Assembly (NCBI GenBank): GCA_964249755.1
Contig: CAXUDB010000003.1
Location: 372,001-436,000 of the forward strand
DNA from: Ilyomonas sp964249755
Lineage (GTDB): Bacteria > Bacteroidota > Bacteroidia > Chitinophagales > Chitinophagaceae
Reading direction: 5' to 3'
Length of the DNA stretch: 64,000 nt
Positions 1 to 10,676 of the stretch are shown here, piece by piece. A program made the position numbers and the translations under genes. Position 1 is the first letter of the stretch. The number at the start of each line of letters is the position of its first letter. The notes beneath the pieces were generated by a model, which was not told the DNA's origin, did not search any database, and saw only the letters and a list, made by a program, of their open reading frames with translations.

Positions 1-1
1 T

Positions 2-211
2 TGGAAGTTCTTAACAGTTTTCTATGTTTGGTACCTGATTGCGACCTTTACCAAGAGCCCCCTATTAACCCAGCATGAGGAACTAGAAAGGATAACTGCC
101 GCTTTCAACCAACAAAAGAAAACAGAACCTTTTTCGTATGCGTTTTACCGTAGCCCAACTGGCTGCTCTGCTGTTGCTATTGCTGAGCCTGCCCTGTTAT
201 GCCCAACTTAA
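2..211 (+). CDS. Possible C-terminal end of an upstream gene (partial)
   Basis: An open frame enters from the left edge and stops at 209-211. Its first residues are hydrophobic (WKFLTVFYVWYLIATF), as in a last membrane helix, followed by a charged tail. It would overlap the next gene by about 74 bases, which is unusually long, so it may be a chance frame. I do not recognise it. Confidence 0.3.
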   Translation, partial: WKFLTVFYVWYLIATFTKSPLLTQHEELERITAAFNQQKKTEPFSYAFYRSPTGCSAVAIAEPALLCPT

Positions 212-1664
212 CCTTTCCAGTGCTTTGCAGGCAACCGGTTTGCAGAAGGAAGCCACGGATGGCGCCAAGTCTGTTTCCCAAAAATCGCTTTCCTTTCTCC
301 ATAAAAAGTATGAAAAGCTCAACACTTCGGTAGAAAAGCAATCTCAAAAGATGCTGGCGAGGATGCAGCGGAAAGAGGGCAAGCTGGAAAGAGGGATAAG
401 ACGGAAAGACAGCACCAAAGCCGCAGAACTCTTTGCCAACTCAGAAGATAAATACGCCGAGCTAAAAGAGAAACTAAAGCTGCCGTTTGATTCCACCAAG
501 GCTTTTCCGCTCACTAAATACATTCCCAGTGTGGACAGTATGCAGACCGCACTGCGCTTCCTAAAGAGTGCAGGTGTGAACCTGCCGGAAGAGAAGCTGC
601 AAGCCATTACCCAAGCCTCGGGCGAGCTGCAGGGATTACAAGATAAGTTGCAAAAAGCGACTGATATAGAAGCATTTGTGAGCGATAGAGAAAGGCAATT
701 AAAAGAGCAATTAGCTAACAGCGACGTTGCCAAAGGACTGAAGAACATTAATAAAGAAGCGTTCTATTACGGGCAACGACTGCGAGAATATAAAGAGGCG
801 CTGAACAGCCCCGAGAAAATGGAGCAGAAGCTACTGGGAGCTGTTAGAAACTCGAGCCTCTTCCAGTCCTTCATGCAAAAGCACAGCTACCTAACAAAGC
901 TGTTTCCTGCACCGGAAAACTATGGTACGCCACAAGTCCTGACAGGATTACAGACTGGAGCCAGTGTGCAACAAAGCCTGCAGCAACGTTTTGGGACCTC
1001 ACCCCCCGCCCTCTCCACGGGTGGAGAGGGAGCTGCAACAGCCGGCGCAGGAGCGGGTGGAGGCAACTATTTGCAGCAGCAGATGCGAGCTGCGCAGGGG
1101 CAATTAAGCGCACTAAAGGATAAGATGAGTAAACTGGGCATTGGGGGCGGAAGCAGTGATATGACGATGCCTGACTTCAAACCCAACAGCCAGCACACCA
1201 AAAGTTTTCTGCAACGCATCGAGTATGGTGTGAACGTGCAAAGCGAGCGGGCGCATTCTATTGTGCCTACCACCAGTGATATTGCCTTTACGGCGGGCTA
1301 TAAGATTAACGATAAGAGTGTTGTTGGCATTGGTGCTTCTTACAAAATAGGATGGGGCAGTGGTGGCATCAAGCACATCAAACTGACGAGTGAAGGGGTA
1401 GGATTGAGAAGCTATGTGGACATTAAAGCCAAAGGTTCCTTCTGGCTGAGTGGCGGCTATGAGATGAACTATATGCAGTCGTTCAGCAAGTATGAAGAGT
1501 TGAAGGATATTAGTGCATGGCAGCGGAGCGGACTGATCGGCATCACCAAAAAATATAAGATAGGAAAGAAAGAGAATAACGTGCAAGTGCTGTGGGATTT
1601 TCTTTCTTATCAACAAATTCCCCGAATGCCTGCCATGAAATTCAGGGTAGGTTTTAAACTGTAA
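138..1664 (+). CDS. Exported coiled-coil protein with C-terminal beta-barrel-like region, first of RHS operon
   Basis: 508 residues. The N-terminus is a clear signal peptide ending in CYAQ (about residue 23). Residues about 30-240 are Lys/Glu/Gln-rich and look helical or coiled-coil. After a Gly/Ala-rich linker (about 290-345), the last 150 residues alternate hydrophobic and polar residues and end in an aromatic-x-L terminus (VGFKL), as in outer-membrane barrels. It lies 26 bases upstream of the first YD-repeat protein and on the same strand, so I infer it helps display or export the RHS proteins. No named family is recognised. The start is chosen because the signal peptide begins there. The linker contains an inserted-looking repeat (996-1030). 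Confidence 0.75.
   Translation: MRFTVAQLAALLLLLLSLPCYAQLNLSSALQATGLQKEATDGAKSVSQKSLSFLHKKYEKLNTSVEKQSQKMLARMQRKEGKLERGIRRKDSTKAAELFANSEDKYAELKEKLKLPFDSTKAFPLTKYIPSVDSMQTALRFLKSAGVNLPEEKLQAITQASGELQGLQDKLQKATDIEAFVSDRERQLKEQLANSDVAKGLKNINKEAFYYGQRLREYKEALNSPEKMEQKLLGAVRNSSLFQSFMQKHSYLTKLFPAPENYGTPQVLTGLQTGASVQQSLQQRFGTSPPALSTGGEGAATAGAGAGGGNYLQQQMRAAQGQLSALKDKMSKLGIGGGSSDMTMPDFKPNSQHTKSFLQRIEYGVNVQSERAHSIVPTTSDIAFTAGYKINDKSVVGIGASYKIGWGSGGIKHIKLTSEGVGLRSYVDIKAKGSFWLSGGYEMNYMQSFSKYEELKDISAWQRSGLIGITKKYKIGKKENNVQVLWDFLSYQQIPRMPAMKFRVGFKL
996..1030. repeat. Bacteroidota-type C-rich palindromic repeat inside a coding sequence
   Basis: A C-rich stretch runs into a perfect 10-bp inverted repeat, CCCTCTCCAC (1009-1018) and GTGGAGAGGG (1021-1030). 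From general knowledge this resembles a dispersed repeat usually found between genes in Bacteroidota. Here it is read in frame and encodes a Pro/Ser/Gly linker in the 508-aa protein. Confidence 0.55.
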
Positions 1665-1690
1665 TTCAATCAATTAACTGCGCAAGAATT

Positions 1691-4600
1691 ATGATTCAGA
1701 AAAAACACTGGCTGTTTTGCTTTTTACTTTTTACGTCCCTAAACGCATTTGCCCAATGGAAAGATCTGGGCGCTTCCGTTCCCAGTCCCAATGCTGCCAG
1801 CTTAGGCGTTTATGGCGAGATACCTGTGTCCCAATTCACAGGTGTGCCGGAAATTTCCATTCCTTTATACGAAGTAAAAGGTAACAAAATTAATCTTCCC
1901 ATAAGTCTAAGCTATCATGCTGGTGGATTACATCCTGAAGTGCATCCAAGCTGGGTTGGGAATGGATGGAGTTTGATGGTGGGTGGAATGATTTCAAGAA
2001 AAGTAAACGGAATAATAGATGAAACTCAGTTTACAGGTTACGGTAAGACAGGCTATTATTATAATTATGCCGATTTAGCTTCCTCCGATTGGAGTTCTGC
2101 TGCTAAAATGGATGGTGCATTAGGAACCTATCCTGCTATCAACGCTTCAAGCAGCCTTGACGCTGATATAGAGCCTGATGAATTTTCTTTTAACTTCTTA
2201 AACTATTCCGGCAAGTTTTTCTTAGATCAAAATGGAAATTGGCAAGTGCAGTGTGATAAATACTTAAAGGTGCTTTTTGATAACAATGATCTCAAAAAAC
2301 CCTTTACTACGAGTGCTCTCGGACTTACTAATATGTCTTATGCCTTCCTAAAGTTTACCATTGTGGATGAAATGGGTAACAAATACATTTTTGGAAGTTC
2401 TGATGCTAATAATACTGCTGTAGAATTCAGCGATAGAATGGTTCCTACCACTAATAATCCTTACGGGTCGACCATCCAAGCAACCTCATGGTCTTTAACT
2501 CAAATTATTTCAGCAGACGGGTCGGAAGTGATTAACCTAAATTATGAGCGGGGACCCCTGACCAGTCAAATCGGTTTTAGCTCGGCCTTTGGGGGTTATA
2601 GGTCAGATGCTGTTAAAACAGGCTTTAACTGGGGTATCCCATCTCAATACAGTTCATCCTGCGCAAGTGGTTTTAATAATGGTGGATTATCCGGCTGGAT
2701 TGTATTTCCCATTTATCTCACTTCGATTTCAATGCCGTCACAATCCGTCACAATAGACATGACAAATAAATCAAAAAGTGATGAATATAAATATCAAGAT
2801 AATTTACAACCAGGCGATGCTTATCTAAGTGTATATTCCGGAAGGAATTCACCTTATTACGGTCAAAATTTTAATACCTACTCATACGGATTTCCAAGCC
2901 AGTACCTAATGGATCTTCCTTCAAAAGGAGTAATCCCTTTTTATACAAATAACTCTGTTTACGCCCAAAACAGCAATTATGCTCAAAGGTTAGCATGGTT
3001 AAAACTGGACGCAATCCTTGTTAAAAATGCGATAGATAACAGTATACTTAGAAAAATCGTTTTTAATTATACCAGTGTTTCTACGAAGCGCCTGCAACTC
3101 AATTCGATAAATATCCAGAATAGTGCTATCGCGAATATTCAGAATTATTCATTTGGCTACAATACCTCAGTTTCATTACCCAATTACTTGGCGACCTATA
3201 CGGATCATTGGGGATTTAATAATAATATGCCTTTACCTGACTTAAATACATTTTCGGCACAGAACACTGACTTTTATCAATATCGCTCTCCTGACGCAAC
3301 TGGTACACAAACACAGGCAGAAATTCTAAATTCAATTACTTATCCGACGGGAAGCACCTCAACTTTTTCTTACGAACCCAATACTTATAGCGCAGTGATT
3401 TACCGGGATGCCGTAAACCAGATTATTAATAACAAAAAAACAACCCCAGTTACTGAATCAGGAACTGGCGGAGGGCTTAGAATTAGCCAGATTATTAGCT
3501 CGGACGGCTATGGTAATACGGTGGTAAAAAAATATTATTACGTAAAAGGTTATCATGCTAATTTAAGTGCTTCTCAAATTGCTGCTCTGCCATCAAGCGG
3601 CGTGTTAGATAGCAAACCTGTTTATAACTTTATGAACCAAGGTTATATTGGCAGCCCCGGTGGCGCAGAAATCGTTTATCAGATTAATTCCTCAAACCCG
3701 GTTATACCAACTACCTCTAATAGTAGCAGTGCTATTACAGGGTACACCTCGGTTGTGGAACAAAGGTCGGACGGCAGTTATAAACTCTCTGAATTCACCA
3801 ATCACGATAACGGTTATGCTGATCAAATGCCAATATATATACATTACGGTATGGGAATGGGGTCTGTACCGCCTACTTCCTTCGCTTTTGAAAGAGGGAA
3901 ATTATTACATCAATCTATCTATGCCGTATCAAACACCAATACAGAATCCTTGGTTTCAGAGCAGATTATGACGTATATGGGGGATTTATCAAAATCAGTT
4001 AATACAATCTATGAAAGTGTAGTAAACTTAGCACCATCGTGTGGTTTAGTGCTTTCTCTTACAAGAAGTGCGTACCAGATGTATTATTATCCCTTTCTTC
4101 CAGCCACAATGACTACAAAAACATATTCAAGCGACGGCAGTGGCAACTATATATCTCAAAACGAAACCTATAATTATGATAATTACCGAAATTTAATTCA
4201 GGTACAAAAGACAAATAGCAAAGGACAAAATGAAATAGTAAATATTAAATATCCTTACAATTTTTCGACTGCCGACGTGAAAAATCCATATGCCGCTATG
4301 GTAGGATTGAATGAAGTAAGTATTCCGATCGAGAAAACAACAAGTGTAGGAGGAAGAAATACAAACGCCGAACTACATACCTACAAGTTATACTCATCTA
4401 CAGCCTGTCTAAGTGATGAAAATTATCAAATGAATATACCAGCAGATGCTACAGGTACAGCTTTACAGGTAACACCAACTGTTTATGATGGTTATTCCGG
4501 CAAATTGACATTTGATTCTAAATATAATTTAGTTAGCAAATTATATTACGATCCTAATTACAACGTGTCTACTATCGAGGGAAGAGGCGGTTCTCCTACT

Positions 4601-5611
4601 GCTCTTCTATGGAACTATAATAAAAGTTACCTAACGGCGAAAGTATCAAACGCCTATAATGTCAGCCAATCAGGAGCCGCTCAGAACAATACTATCGTAC
4701 AAACAAGTTATACGGCTACGCTAAAGGGAACTCCACCTTTCTCGCCAAATAATTTTACCTTGAATGTAGCACAAAGCGGGACTGTAAAACTGACTTTTCA
4801 GTATCTGAATCAATTTGTAACTGGTAATAACTCAACTACGTTAAGTTATAGCTTGAACGGCGTAAATCCTTCGACCTATACAAACAGCGGTTCGTTGTGT
4901 GCGGCAACAACGTACACAACAAATCCCTGCACAAACAATACTATTAGTATAGCAAATGTGCCAGCCGGAACTTACACACTCACAGCAACGATTTCATCTG
5001 TTACAGGCTTTTCGAATTACTATAATTACGGGTTAACCGTACAATATCCTTCCTATCAGTACGCCATTGTAAATGCCAAAACATCCATTTCTTACACATC
5101 GTTCGAAACGTCAGATTACGGCAATTTTACGGGTATTGTCGCCGGCAATGTTGTTTCAGGAACCAGTGTAACCGGAAATAAATACTATAACCTGACTGCG
5201 GGAAGCCCGATTACGTATTCGGGTATGATACCGAATACAACTTACATCGTCTCATATTGGTCGAAATCAAGTTCCGTAACAGTGAATAGCGCTACAGCCA
5301 GCTTAACTGGAAAAACCAAAAACGGGTGGACCTATTATGAAAACACGGTAGCAAATCCTACAACTATAGCAATTGCCGTTAGCACTTCGGCAAATATTGA
5401 CGAAGTAAGGATCTTTCCATCTGCTTCCCAAATGACAACTTACACATACGATCCGACGATTGGTCTAACGAGCCAATGTGATGCAAATGGAAAGCTTTTG
5501 TATTATGAATATGATAGTTTAGGGCGGCTGATAACGATTAGAGATGAGGATAAGAATATCATAAAAAAGTTTTGCTACAATTACGCAGGAGCACCTGTAT
5601 CCTGCAATTAA
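1691..5611 (+). CDS. Giant secreted RHS/YD-repeat family protein (first of pair)
   Basis: 1306 residues with a signal peptide ending FAQ near residue 22. The N-terminal region (IPVSQFTGVPEISIPLYEV, then SYHAGG) is typical of the first subunit of Bacteroidota YD-repeat operons. YD-like repeats follow; the clearest is close to the C-terminus (YYEYDSLGRLITIRDEDKN), and the protein stops there without an RHS core or toxin tip. Residues about 1010-1130 look like an inserted Ig-like/adhesive domain rich in Thr and Asn. It sits 21 bases before the second YD protein. By analogy with RHS/Tc-type shells it probably forms part of a hollow beta-cage with its neighbour. Confidence 0.8.
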   Translation: MIQKKHWLFCFLLFTSLNAFAQWKDLGASVPSPNAASLGVYGEIPVSQFTGVPEISIPLYEVKGNKINLPISLSYHAGGLHPEVHPSWVGNGWSLMVGGMISRKVNGIIDETQFTGYGKTGYYYNYADLASSDWSSAAKMDGALGTYPAINASSSLDADIEPDEFSFNFLNYSGKFFLDQNGNWQVQCDKYLKVLFDNNDLKKPFTTSALGLTNMSYAFLKFTIVDEMGNKYIFGSSDANNTAVEFSDRMVPTTNNPYGSTIQATSWSLTQIISADGSEVINLNYERGPLTSQIGFSSAFGGYRSDAVKTGFNWGIPSQYSSSCASGFNNGGLSGWIVFPIYLTSISMPSQSVTIDMTNKSKSDEYKYQDNLQPGDAYLSVYSGRNSPYYGQNFNTYSYGFPSQYLMDLPSKGVIPFYTNNSVYAQNSNYAQRLAWLKLDAILVKNAIDNSILRKIVFNYTSVSTKRLQLNSINIQNSAIANIQNYSFGYNTSVSLPNYLATYTDHWGFNNNMPLPDLNTFSAQNTDFYQYRSPDATGTQTQAEILNSITYPTGSTSTFSYEPNTYSAVIYRDAVNQIINNKKTTPVTESGTGGGLRISQIISSDGYGNTVVKKYYYVKGYHANLSASQIAALPSSGVLDSKPVYNFMNQGYIGSPGGAEIVYQINSSNPVIPTTSNSSSAITGYTSVVEQRSDGSYKLSEFTNHDNGYADQMPIYIHYGMGMGSVPPTSFAFERGKLLHQSIYAVSNTNTESLVSEQIMTYMGDLSKSVNTIYESVVNLAPSCGLVLSLTRSAYQMYYYPFLPATMTTKTYSSDGSGNYISQNETYNYDNYRNLIQVQKTNSKGQNEIVNIKYPYNFSTADVKNPYAAMVGLNEVSIPIEKTTSVGGRNTNAELHTYKLYSSTACLSDENYQMNIPADATGTALQVTPTVYDGYSGKLTFDSKYNLVSKLYYDPNYNVSTIEGRGGSPTALLWNYNKSYLTAKVSNAYNVSQSGAAQNNTIVQTSYTATLKGTPPFSPNNFTLNVAQSGTVKLTFQYLNQFVTGNNSTTLSYSLNGVNPSTYTNSGSLCAATTYTTNPCTNNTISIANVPAGTYTLTATISSVTGFSNYYNYGLTVQYPSYQYAIVNAKTSISYTSFETSDYGNFTGIVAGNVVSGTSVTGNKYYNLTAGSPITYSGMIPNTTYIVSYWSKSSSVTVNSATASLTGKTKNGWTYYENTVANPTTIAIAVSTSANIDEVRIFPSASQMTTYTYDPTIGLTSQCDANGKLLYYEYDSLGRLITIRDEDKNIIKKFCYNYAGAPVSCN

Positions 5612-5632
5612 TACTAAACAGAAACTATATTT

Positions 5633-8600
5633 ATGAGTAACGCCAATTTTTATACTGTTCTGGTAATTGTCTTTCTCTTATCCGCAATTTCCGGTCTCTC
5701 TCAGAACTCTATCCCTGTGCCTTTTTCGGGGACCGAGCCTAAAAACTTTGTGCGTACTTGGGAAGCCACATCGCCACAAAGTGATGCAAGTTTGATTACC
5801 ACAAAATCGTTGCAGGACGTAAGACAATCTACTGTTTATTTCGATGGATTGGGAAGACCTTTACAAACTGTTTTAAAGCAAGGATCATTGGAAACCAGTT
5901 CCGGAACCAATGTGGATTTGGTCACTGCTAATGTATATGATGCATTGGGGCGGGAAGCTATAAAATACATTCCCTTTCCCGCCAACTCTGCAGGTGGTAA
6001 TCCTTCATTGAGCGATGGAGCATTAAAGCTAAATCCCATACAGGAACAAGTTTCGTTCTACAATACTTACCTAAGCGGGCAGGTGGGGGAAACCAATATA
6101 GGAGCAAACAGTTTAAACTGGGGATACTCTCAAATAAATTATGAACCGTCTCCTTTGTCCAGAGTACAGGAAACATATGCACCTGGTTTGAACTGGGTTG
6201 GCACAAATGGACAGTCCTTGGAAACTAACCGACATTCTGTAAAGAGTAAATACTGGACAAACACTTCAACCGATGATGTGAAAATATGGAATGTTACAGC
6301 CGGTACTACTTCGGCAGATAATTCAAGTGTCGGCAATCTTACAGTAACACAGTATAGTGTAGGACCTTTGAAAGTCAGCTATACCATCAGCGCTTATCCA
6401 CCCAATGTGAGTACGGTACTTTTTAAATATCGCCTTTTACCTTCGGGAACCTGGACTAATGTAGCTGATGGGCCAAAATCACCCTTTATAGTAACTATAA
6501 ATTCGGGTAGTTTTAGTGACTACGAATATGCCATCCAATTATATTTTTCAGACGGAACGCCAACGCAAACCATTTATCCGGCACCGGATGTATCTTTCCC
6601 AACAGCTTATTCAACTTCAGCGAGTTATGCTGCCGGCAGTCTTTTCAAAAGTGTTACAATAGATGAACAAAACCACGAAGTGATAAAATTCACCGATAAA
6701 AACGGAAAAATCATCTTATCAAAAGTTCAGAACACGGCCAGCCTGGACGATGGAACCGGAAAAAATTATACTGGCTGGCTTTGCACCTATTATATTTATG
6801 ATGACATAGGAAACCTCAGTTGCGTTATTCCGCCTAAGGCTGTTGATGCCATGGCAACCAGCAGTAACTGGGCTCTTGATGCTACTACTGCGAACGAACT
6901 CTGCTATTTGTACCGGTATGATGATATGAACCGGGTGATTTTGAAAAAAGTGCCTGGAGCGGTAGCCGTAGGTCTTGTTTACGACAGCAAGGATCGGCTG
7001 GTGATGTCGCAAGATGGTAATCTTCGCTTGCAAAATAAGTGGTTGGTAACCTTATACGACGATCAGAACCGAGTTGTGCAAACCGGTCTGTGGATCAGTA
7101 ATGCTATATATACAACCCTCAATGCGAATGCAGAGAATTGCGGATGCAATTATCCATTTAGCACAGCCCCTACTTCCAACTGGGAAACGCTTACTACAAA
7201 TCACTATGACGACTATACGGGTCTTCCCTCCGGTTTGTCTTCTACTTTTCTGACGACCTGGAACAGCAACTTTCAGACAGCCTCAAACACAACTTGGCCA
7301 TACCCGCAGGCTTTATCGCAGACCAAACAAGTAAGAGGTGCGCTTACCTGGAGCAGCACCGAAATCTTAAACAGCAACCCTGTAAAATATCTGAGTTCTG
7401 TTGTTATTTACGATGATCTGGGTCGTGCGATTCAAACCCAAGCGCAGAATATCACAGATGGAATAGATGTGCTGACAACACAATATGCGTGGACAGGTGT
7501 CACTTTGGAAACAGTTCAAAAAGAGCAGAAAGATGCAAGTAGCTCTCAAGTCTATACCGTTACTACGAACTACAAGTACGATAATCTGTTCAGAGTAAAA
7601 ACGGTTACAAAAAATATTGTCAGCGCTTCTATTACTACGACACCTACTGTTACAATTACAAATAATCAATACGATGTTTTGGGAAGGCTTAAAATTAAAG
7701 GTATCGGACAGTCCAAGGATGTTTCAGGGAATTACATAGCCAATATCCCAATGGAAACCCAACTTTTCGATTACAATATAAGAGGATGGTTATTAGGAGT
7801 CAACAGAGCTTTTACGACATCCTTAGCAACCACAAATAATTTTGGATTTGATTTAGGTTATGATAAAACGCAAATCACTTCCACTCCTATTACACAATAT
7901 ACTACAGCACAATACAACGGCAATATTTCAGGAACTGTGTGGAAAACTTCGGGTGACCAGAAAATACGTAAATACGACTTTTCTTATGATCCTGCAAACC
8001 GTCTGGTATATGCTGATTTCAACCAGTTTTCGACCAGTACATATTCATTTAACAAATACGGATCAGGTTTAGATTTTAGTGTTAGTAACATTAGTTACGA
8101 TGCGAATGGGAACCTCCTTACCATGAATCAAAGCGGGCTTGTCGGCAATACTTCAACCAATATTGACATACTCAAATACACTTACAAAACAAGCAGCAAT
8201 AAGTTGTTGAATGTGATTGATGGTGCAAACAGCCCTACAACTACCTTCGGCGATTTTAGGACAGCCACTACGCATTCTCAATATACTGCGAAACAGAATA
8301 CCAGTACAGATCCCAAAACCATAACTGATTACAATTACGATGGTAACGGAAACCTAATTCTTGATAATAATAAAGCGATCAGCGGCATAGGATATAATTA
8401 TCTTAACCTTCCTCAAAATGTAGCAGTAGCAAGCAAAGGAAATATTACTTATACTTATGACGCAAACGGCAACAAGATGCAAAAGAAAACGGTAGATAAT
8501 ACCACCTCAGGTAAAACTGTAACGACTATCACAACCTATATCGGGGCGTTTATTTATGAAAGCCGGCAGACAGTGCCGGCCAATTCACCGAATGATGACT

Positions 8601-10645
8601 ATACGGACAAGTTGCAATTTACAGGGCATGAAGAAGGCAGAATACGTGCACTTTATAATAATCCTTCGTCTCCAAACACGATAACCAACTTTGTTTATGA
8701 TTATTTTTTGAAGGATCATCTTGGTAATGTACGCATGGTGCTGACTGATGAACAAAGAGTCATTTATTATCCTGCAGCTACTTTAGAGGGCACCTATAGC
8801 GCATCGGCTCCGGAGGCCAACAGCATGATAAATTGGGAAAAAAGGTTTTACAAAATTGATTACACCAATTATGTGAAGGATGAAACTGCACCAACAGGAT
8901 GGCTTCCTGAGGGAGGAACTACCAGAGATTACCTAAATGCAAATACAGGAGTTTCGAATACCAATTATCCCATCGGATGCACGCCCGACCAATCTATTAA
9001 AAGTTCGAAACTTTATCGCCTGAATGCAAGTTCTAACCGGACAGGGCTGGAGTTCATGATAAAGGTTATGGCAGGAGACAACATAGATATTCAAGGCAAG
9101 TCTTACTATCTAAACACGACCACCGTCAGCAATGCCAATTCCACAGCTTTGGACCTGACACAGGTAATGGCTAACTTGCTGTCAGCGCCGTCCGGTGCAG
9201 TAGCGACTGCAAAAGGGCTGACGGCAACCCAACTAACAGCCATGAATACAGGCTTAGTGCCAACTTCTTTTTTCCGTGGCAACGATGGTTCAGGCGGAAC
9301 CGTACCCAAGGCCTATATCAACTATATGTTGTTTGACGACCAATTCCGGTATATAGGAGGAAACTTCAGCAGGGTGGGAGTCAGCGGCCAGTTGAAAGAT
9401 CACTGGTCAGCAGATGCGCAGCTGCAAGGTATTTCTGTTCTCAGTAATGGGTACCTATTTGTTTATGTAAGTAACGAAAGTAATTTTGATGTTTATTTTG
9501 ACAACTTGCAGGTTGTCCATAAACCGGGTGCCATTCTGGAAGAAACTCACTATTATCCGTATGGCTTACCGATAGCAGCCATCAGCAGCAGCAGTGCAGT
9601 TGCGCTGGGAAATAAATTTAAGTATAACGGTAAAGAGCTTCAACAGAAGGAATTTAGTGATGGCAGCGGTCTGGAAGAGTATGATTACGGAGCAAGGATG
9701 TATGATGCTCAGATTGGAAGATGGCATGCGAAGGATCCATTGGCTGACAAAACTTTTTCTTGGTCTGTCTACACTTACACTTTTGATAATCCTGTTCTTT
9801 TTGTTGACCCCGATGGAATGGAAACTGTAGGAGCGGACGGCTTAACAAATGAACAATGGATAGAAGCTTCTAGTCCTGATGCGAATCCTAATGCTGCAAG
9901 TAACTATCGCAATGCAAATAGGCAAAAAGAAATACAGGAAGAGCGAAATTCAGATTATTGGAACAATTTTATAGCAACTAATTTTGGAGCTGCAGATGAC
10001 CAGCAAGGAGGAAGTGGAAGTGGCTCGCAAACAGGCTGGGCAGATTTAGATAAAGCAACGCTTGTTAATTATACGGCTGCTCTTTGTCCTTTATGTACGC
10101 CAGGGCAATTAGAAAACTTTACAGGTCGGCTTTTTGAAAATACTTGGAATAACTCTGCTTTAGCCACAGGATTTGGTTCTTCTAACTATCAGTCAAATAC
10201 TCAGAAAATGACAGGCGGTACCAGGAACACTGTGCCGGATGCTACAATGGATGGAATCATTCAGACAGTCTGGTACAGACAAAATATCGTTGTTCCTAAA
10301 GCTGCTTGGTTCGAGGTTAAGGCCATAAATGGGGATATTTATAATTCAACAAGCACAGGTCAGGTATTAGGGCATATTACAAATCTTGCACAACAAGTGC
10401 CATTGAAATATCGAAATTATGGACCATTGAACGCAAGTGCAGCATCTTTGACTTTAGTTACTACAAGCAATGTTTCTATTTCTCCAGGTGTGATATTTAC
10501 TGCTTCAATTTATAATATCATAGTTTATCAGTACAGATCTCAGTATATGATGACAGGGCCTGTAATGAACGTAAGATTTGTATTATCAAGCGCAAACGGA
10601 ACAAGTTTTACTGGAGGCACTACTGTGCCCGTAGTGTTGAAATAA
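5633..10645 (+). CDS. RHS-repeat protein with PD-(D/E)XK-like nuclease toxin tip
   Basis: 1670 residues with a signal peptide (VFLLSAISGLSQ). The N-terminus (VRTWEATSPQ and YFDGLGRPLQT) matches the Bacteroidota DUF6443-type opening of RHS proteins. YD repeats run through the middle (YDANGN, YDNLFR, YDVLGR and others). The RHS-associated core near residues 1340-1400 ends in DPLADK and FVDPDGME. What follows (about residues 1400-1670) is the variable tip. It carries D1536, D1540 and E1561-V-K1563, a PD-(D/E)XK-like layout expected of a restriction-endonuclease-fold toxin. The tip is GC-poorer and simpler in composition than the core, as is usual for exchanged toxin cassettes. The nuclease call is motif inference. 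The gene 31 bases downstream may encode the immunity protein. Confidence 0.8.
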   Translation: MSNANFYTVLVIVFLLSAISGLSQNSIPVPFSGTEPKNFVRTWEATSPQSDASLITTKSLQDVRQSTVYFDGLGRPLQTVLKQGSLETSSGTNVDLVTANVYDALGREAIKYIPFPANSAGGNPSLSDGALKLNPIQEQVSFYNTYLSGQVGETNIGANSLNWGYSQINYEPSPLSRVQETYAPGLNWVGTNGQSLETNRHSVKSKYWTNTSTDDVKIWNVTAGTTSADNSSVGNLTVTQYSVGPLKVSYTISAYPPNVSTVLFKYRLLPSGTWTNVADGPKSPFIVTINSGSFSDYEYAIQLYFSDGTPTQTIYPAPDVSFPTAYSTSASYAAGSLFKSVTIDEQNHEVIKFTDKNGKIILSKVQNTASLDDGTGKNYTGWLCTYYIYDDIGNLSCVIPPKAVDAMATSSNWALDATTANELCYLYRYDDMNRVILKKVPGAVAVGLVYDSKDRLVMSQDGNLRLQNKWLVTLYDDQNRVVQTGLWISNAIYTTLNANAENCGCNYPFSTAPTSNWETLTTNHYDDYTGLPSGLSSTFLTTWNSNFQTASNTTWPYPQALSQTKQVRGALTWSSTEILNSNPVKYLSSVVIYDDLGRAIQTQAQNITDGIDVLTTQYAWTGVTLETVQKEQKDASSSQVYTVTTNYKYDNLFRVKTVTKNIVSASITTTPTVTITNNQYDVLGRLKIKGIGQSKDVSGNYIANIPMETQLFDYNIRGWLLGVNRAFTTSLATTNNFGFDLGYDKTQITSTPITQYTTAQYNGNISGTVWKTSGDQKIRKYDFSYDPANRLVYADFNQFSTSTYSFNKYGSGLDFSVSNISYDANGNLLTMNQSGLVGNTSTNIDILKYTYKTSSNKLLNVIDGANSPTTTFGDFRTATTHSQYTAKQNTSTDPKTITDYNYDGNGNLILDNNKAISGIGYNYLNLPQNVAVASKGNITYTYDANGNKMQKKTVDNTTSGKTVTTITTYIGAFIYESRQTVPANSPNDDYTDKLQFTGHEEGRIRALYNNPSSPNTITNFVYDYFLKDHLGNVRMVLTDEQRVIYYPAATLEGTYSASAPEANSMINWEKRFYKIDYTNYVKDETAPTGWLPEGGTTRDYLNANTGVSNTNYPIGCTPDQSIKSSKLYRLNASSNRTGLEFMIKVMAGDNIDIQGKSYYLNTTTVSNANSTALDLTQVMANLLSAPSGAVATAKGLTATQLTAMNTGLVPTSFFRGNDGSGGTVPKAYINYMLFDDQFRYIGGNFSRVGVSGQLKDHWSADAQLQGISVLSNGYLFVYVSNESNFDVYFDNLQVVHKPGAILEETHYYPYGLPIAAISSSSAVALGNKFKYNGKELQQKEFSDGSGLEEYDYGARMYDAQIGRWHAKDPLADKTFSWSVYTYTFDNPVLFVDPDGMETVGADGLTNEQWIEASSPDANPNAASNYRNANRQKEIQEERNSDYWNNFIATNFGAADDQQGGSGSGSQTGWADLDKATLVNYTAALCPLCTPGQLENFTGRLFENTWNNSALATGFGSSNYQSNTQKMTGGTRNTVPDATMDGIIQTVWYRQNIVVPKAAWFEVKAINGDIYNSTSTGQVLGHITNLAQQVPLKYRNYGPLNASAASLTLVTTSNVSISPGVIFTASIYNIIVYQYRSQYMMTGPVMNVRFVLSSANGTSFTGGTTVPVVLK

Positions 10646-10676
10646 TATAATAACGATTGGTATTAATAAAAGATGT

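Noticed and set aside
1113..1673. 186-aa minus-strand ORF
   Set aside because: Antisense to the exported 508-aa protein; mixed composition, no motif.
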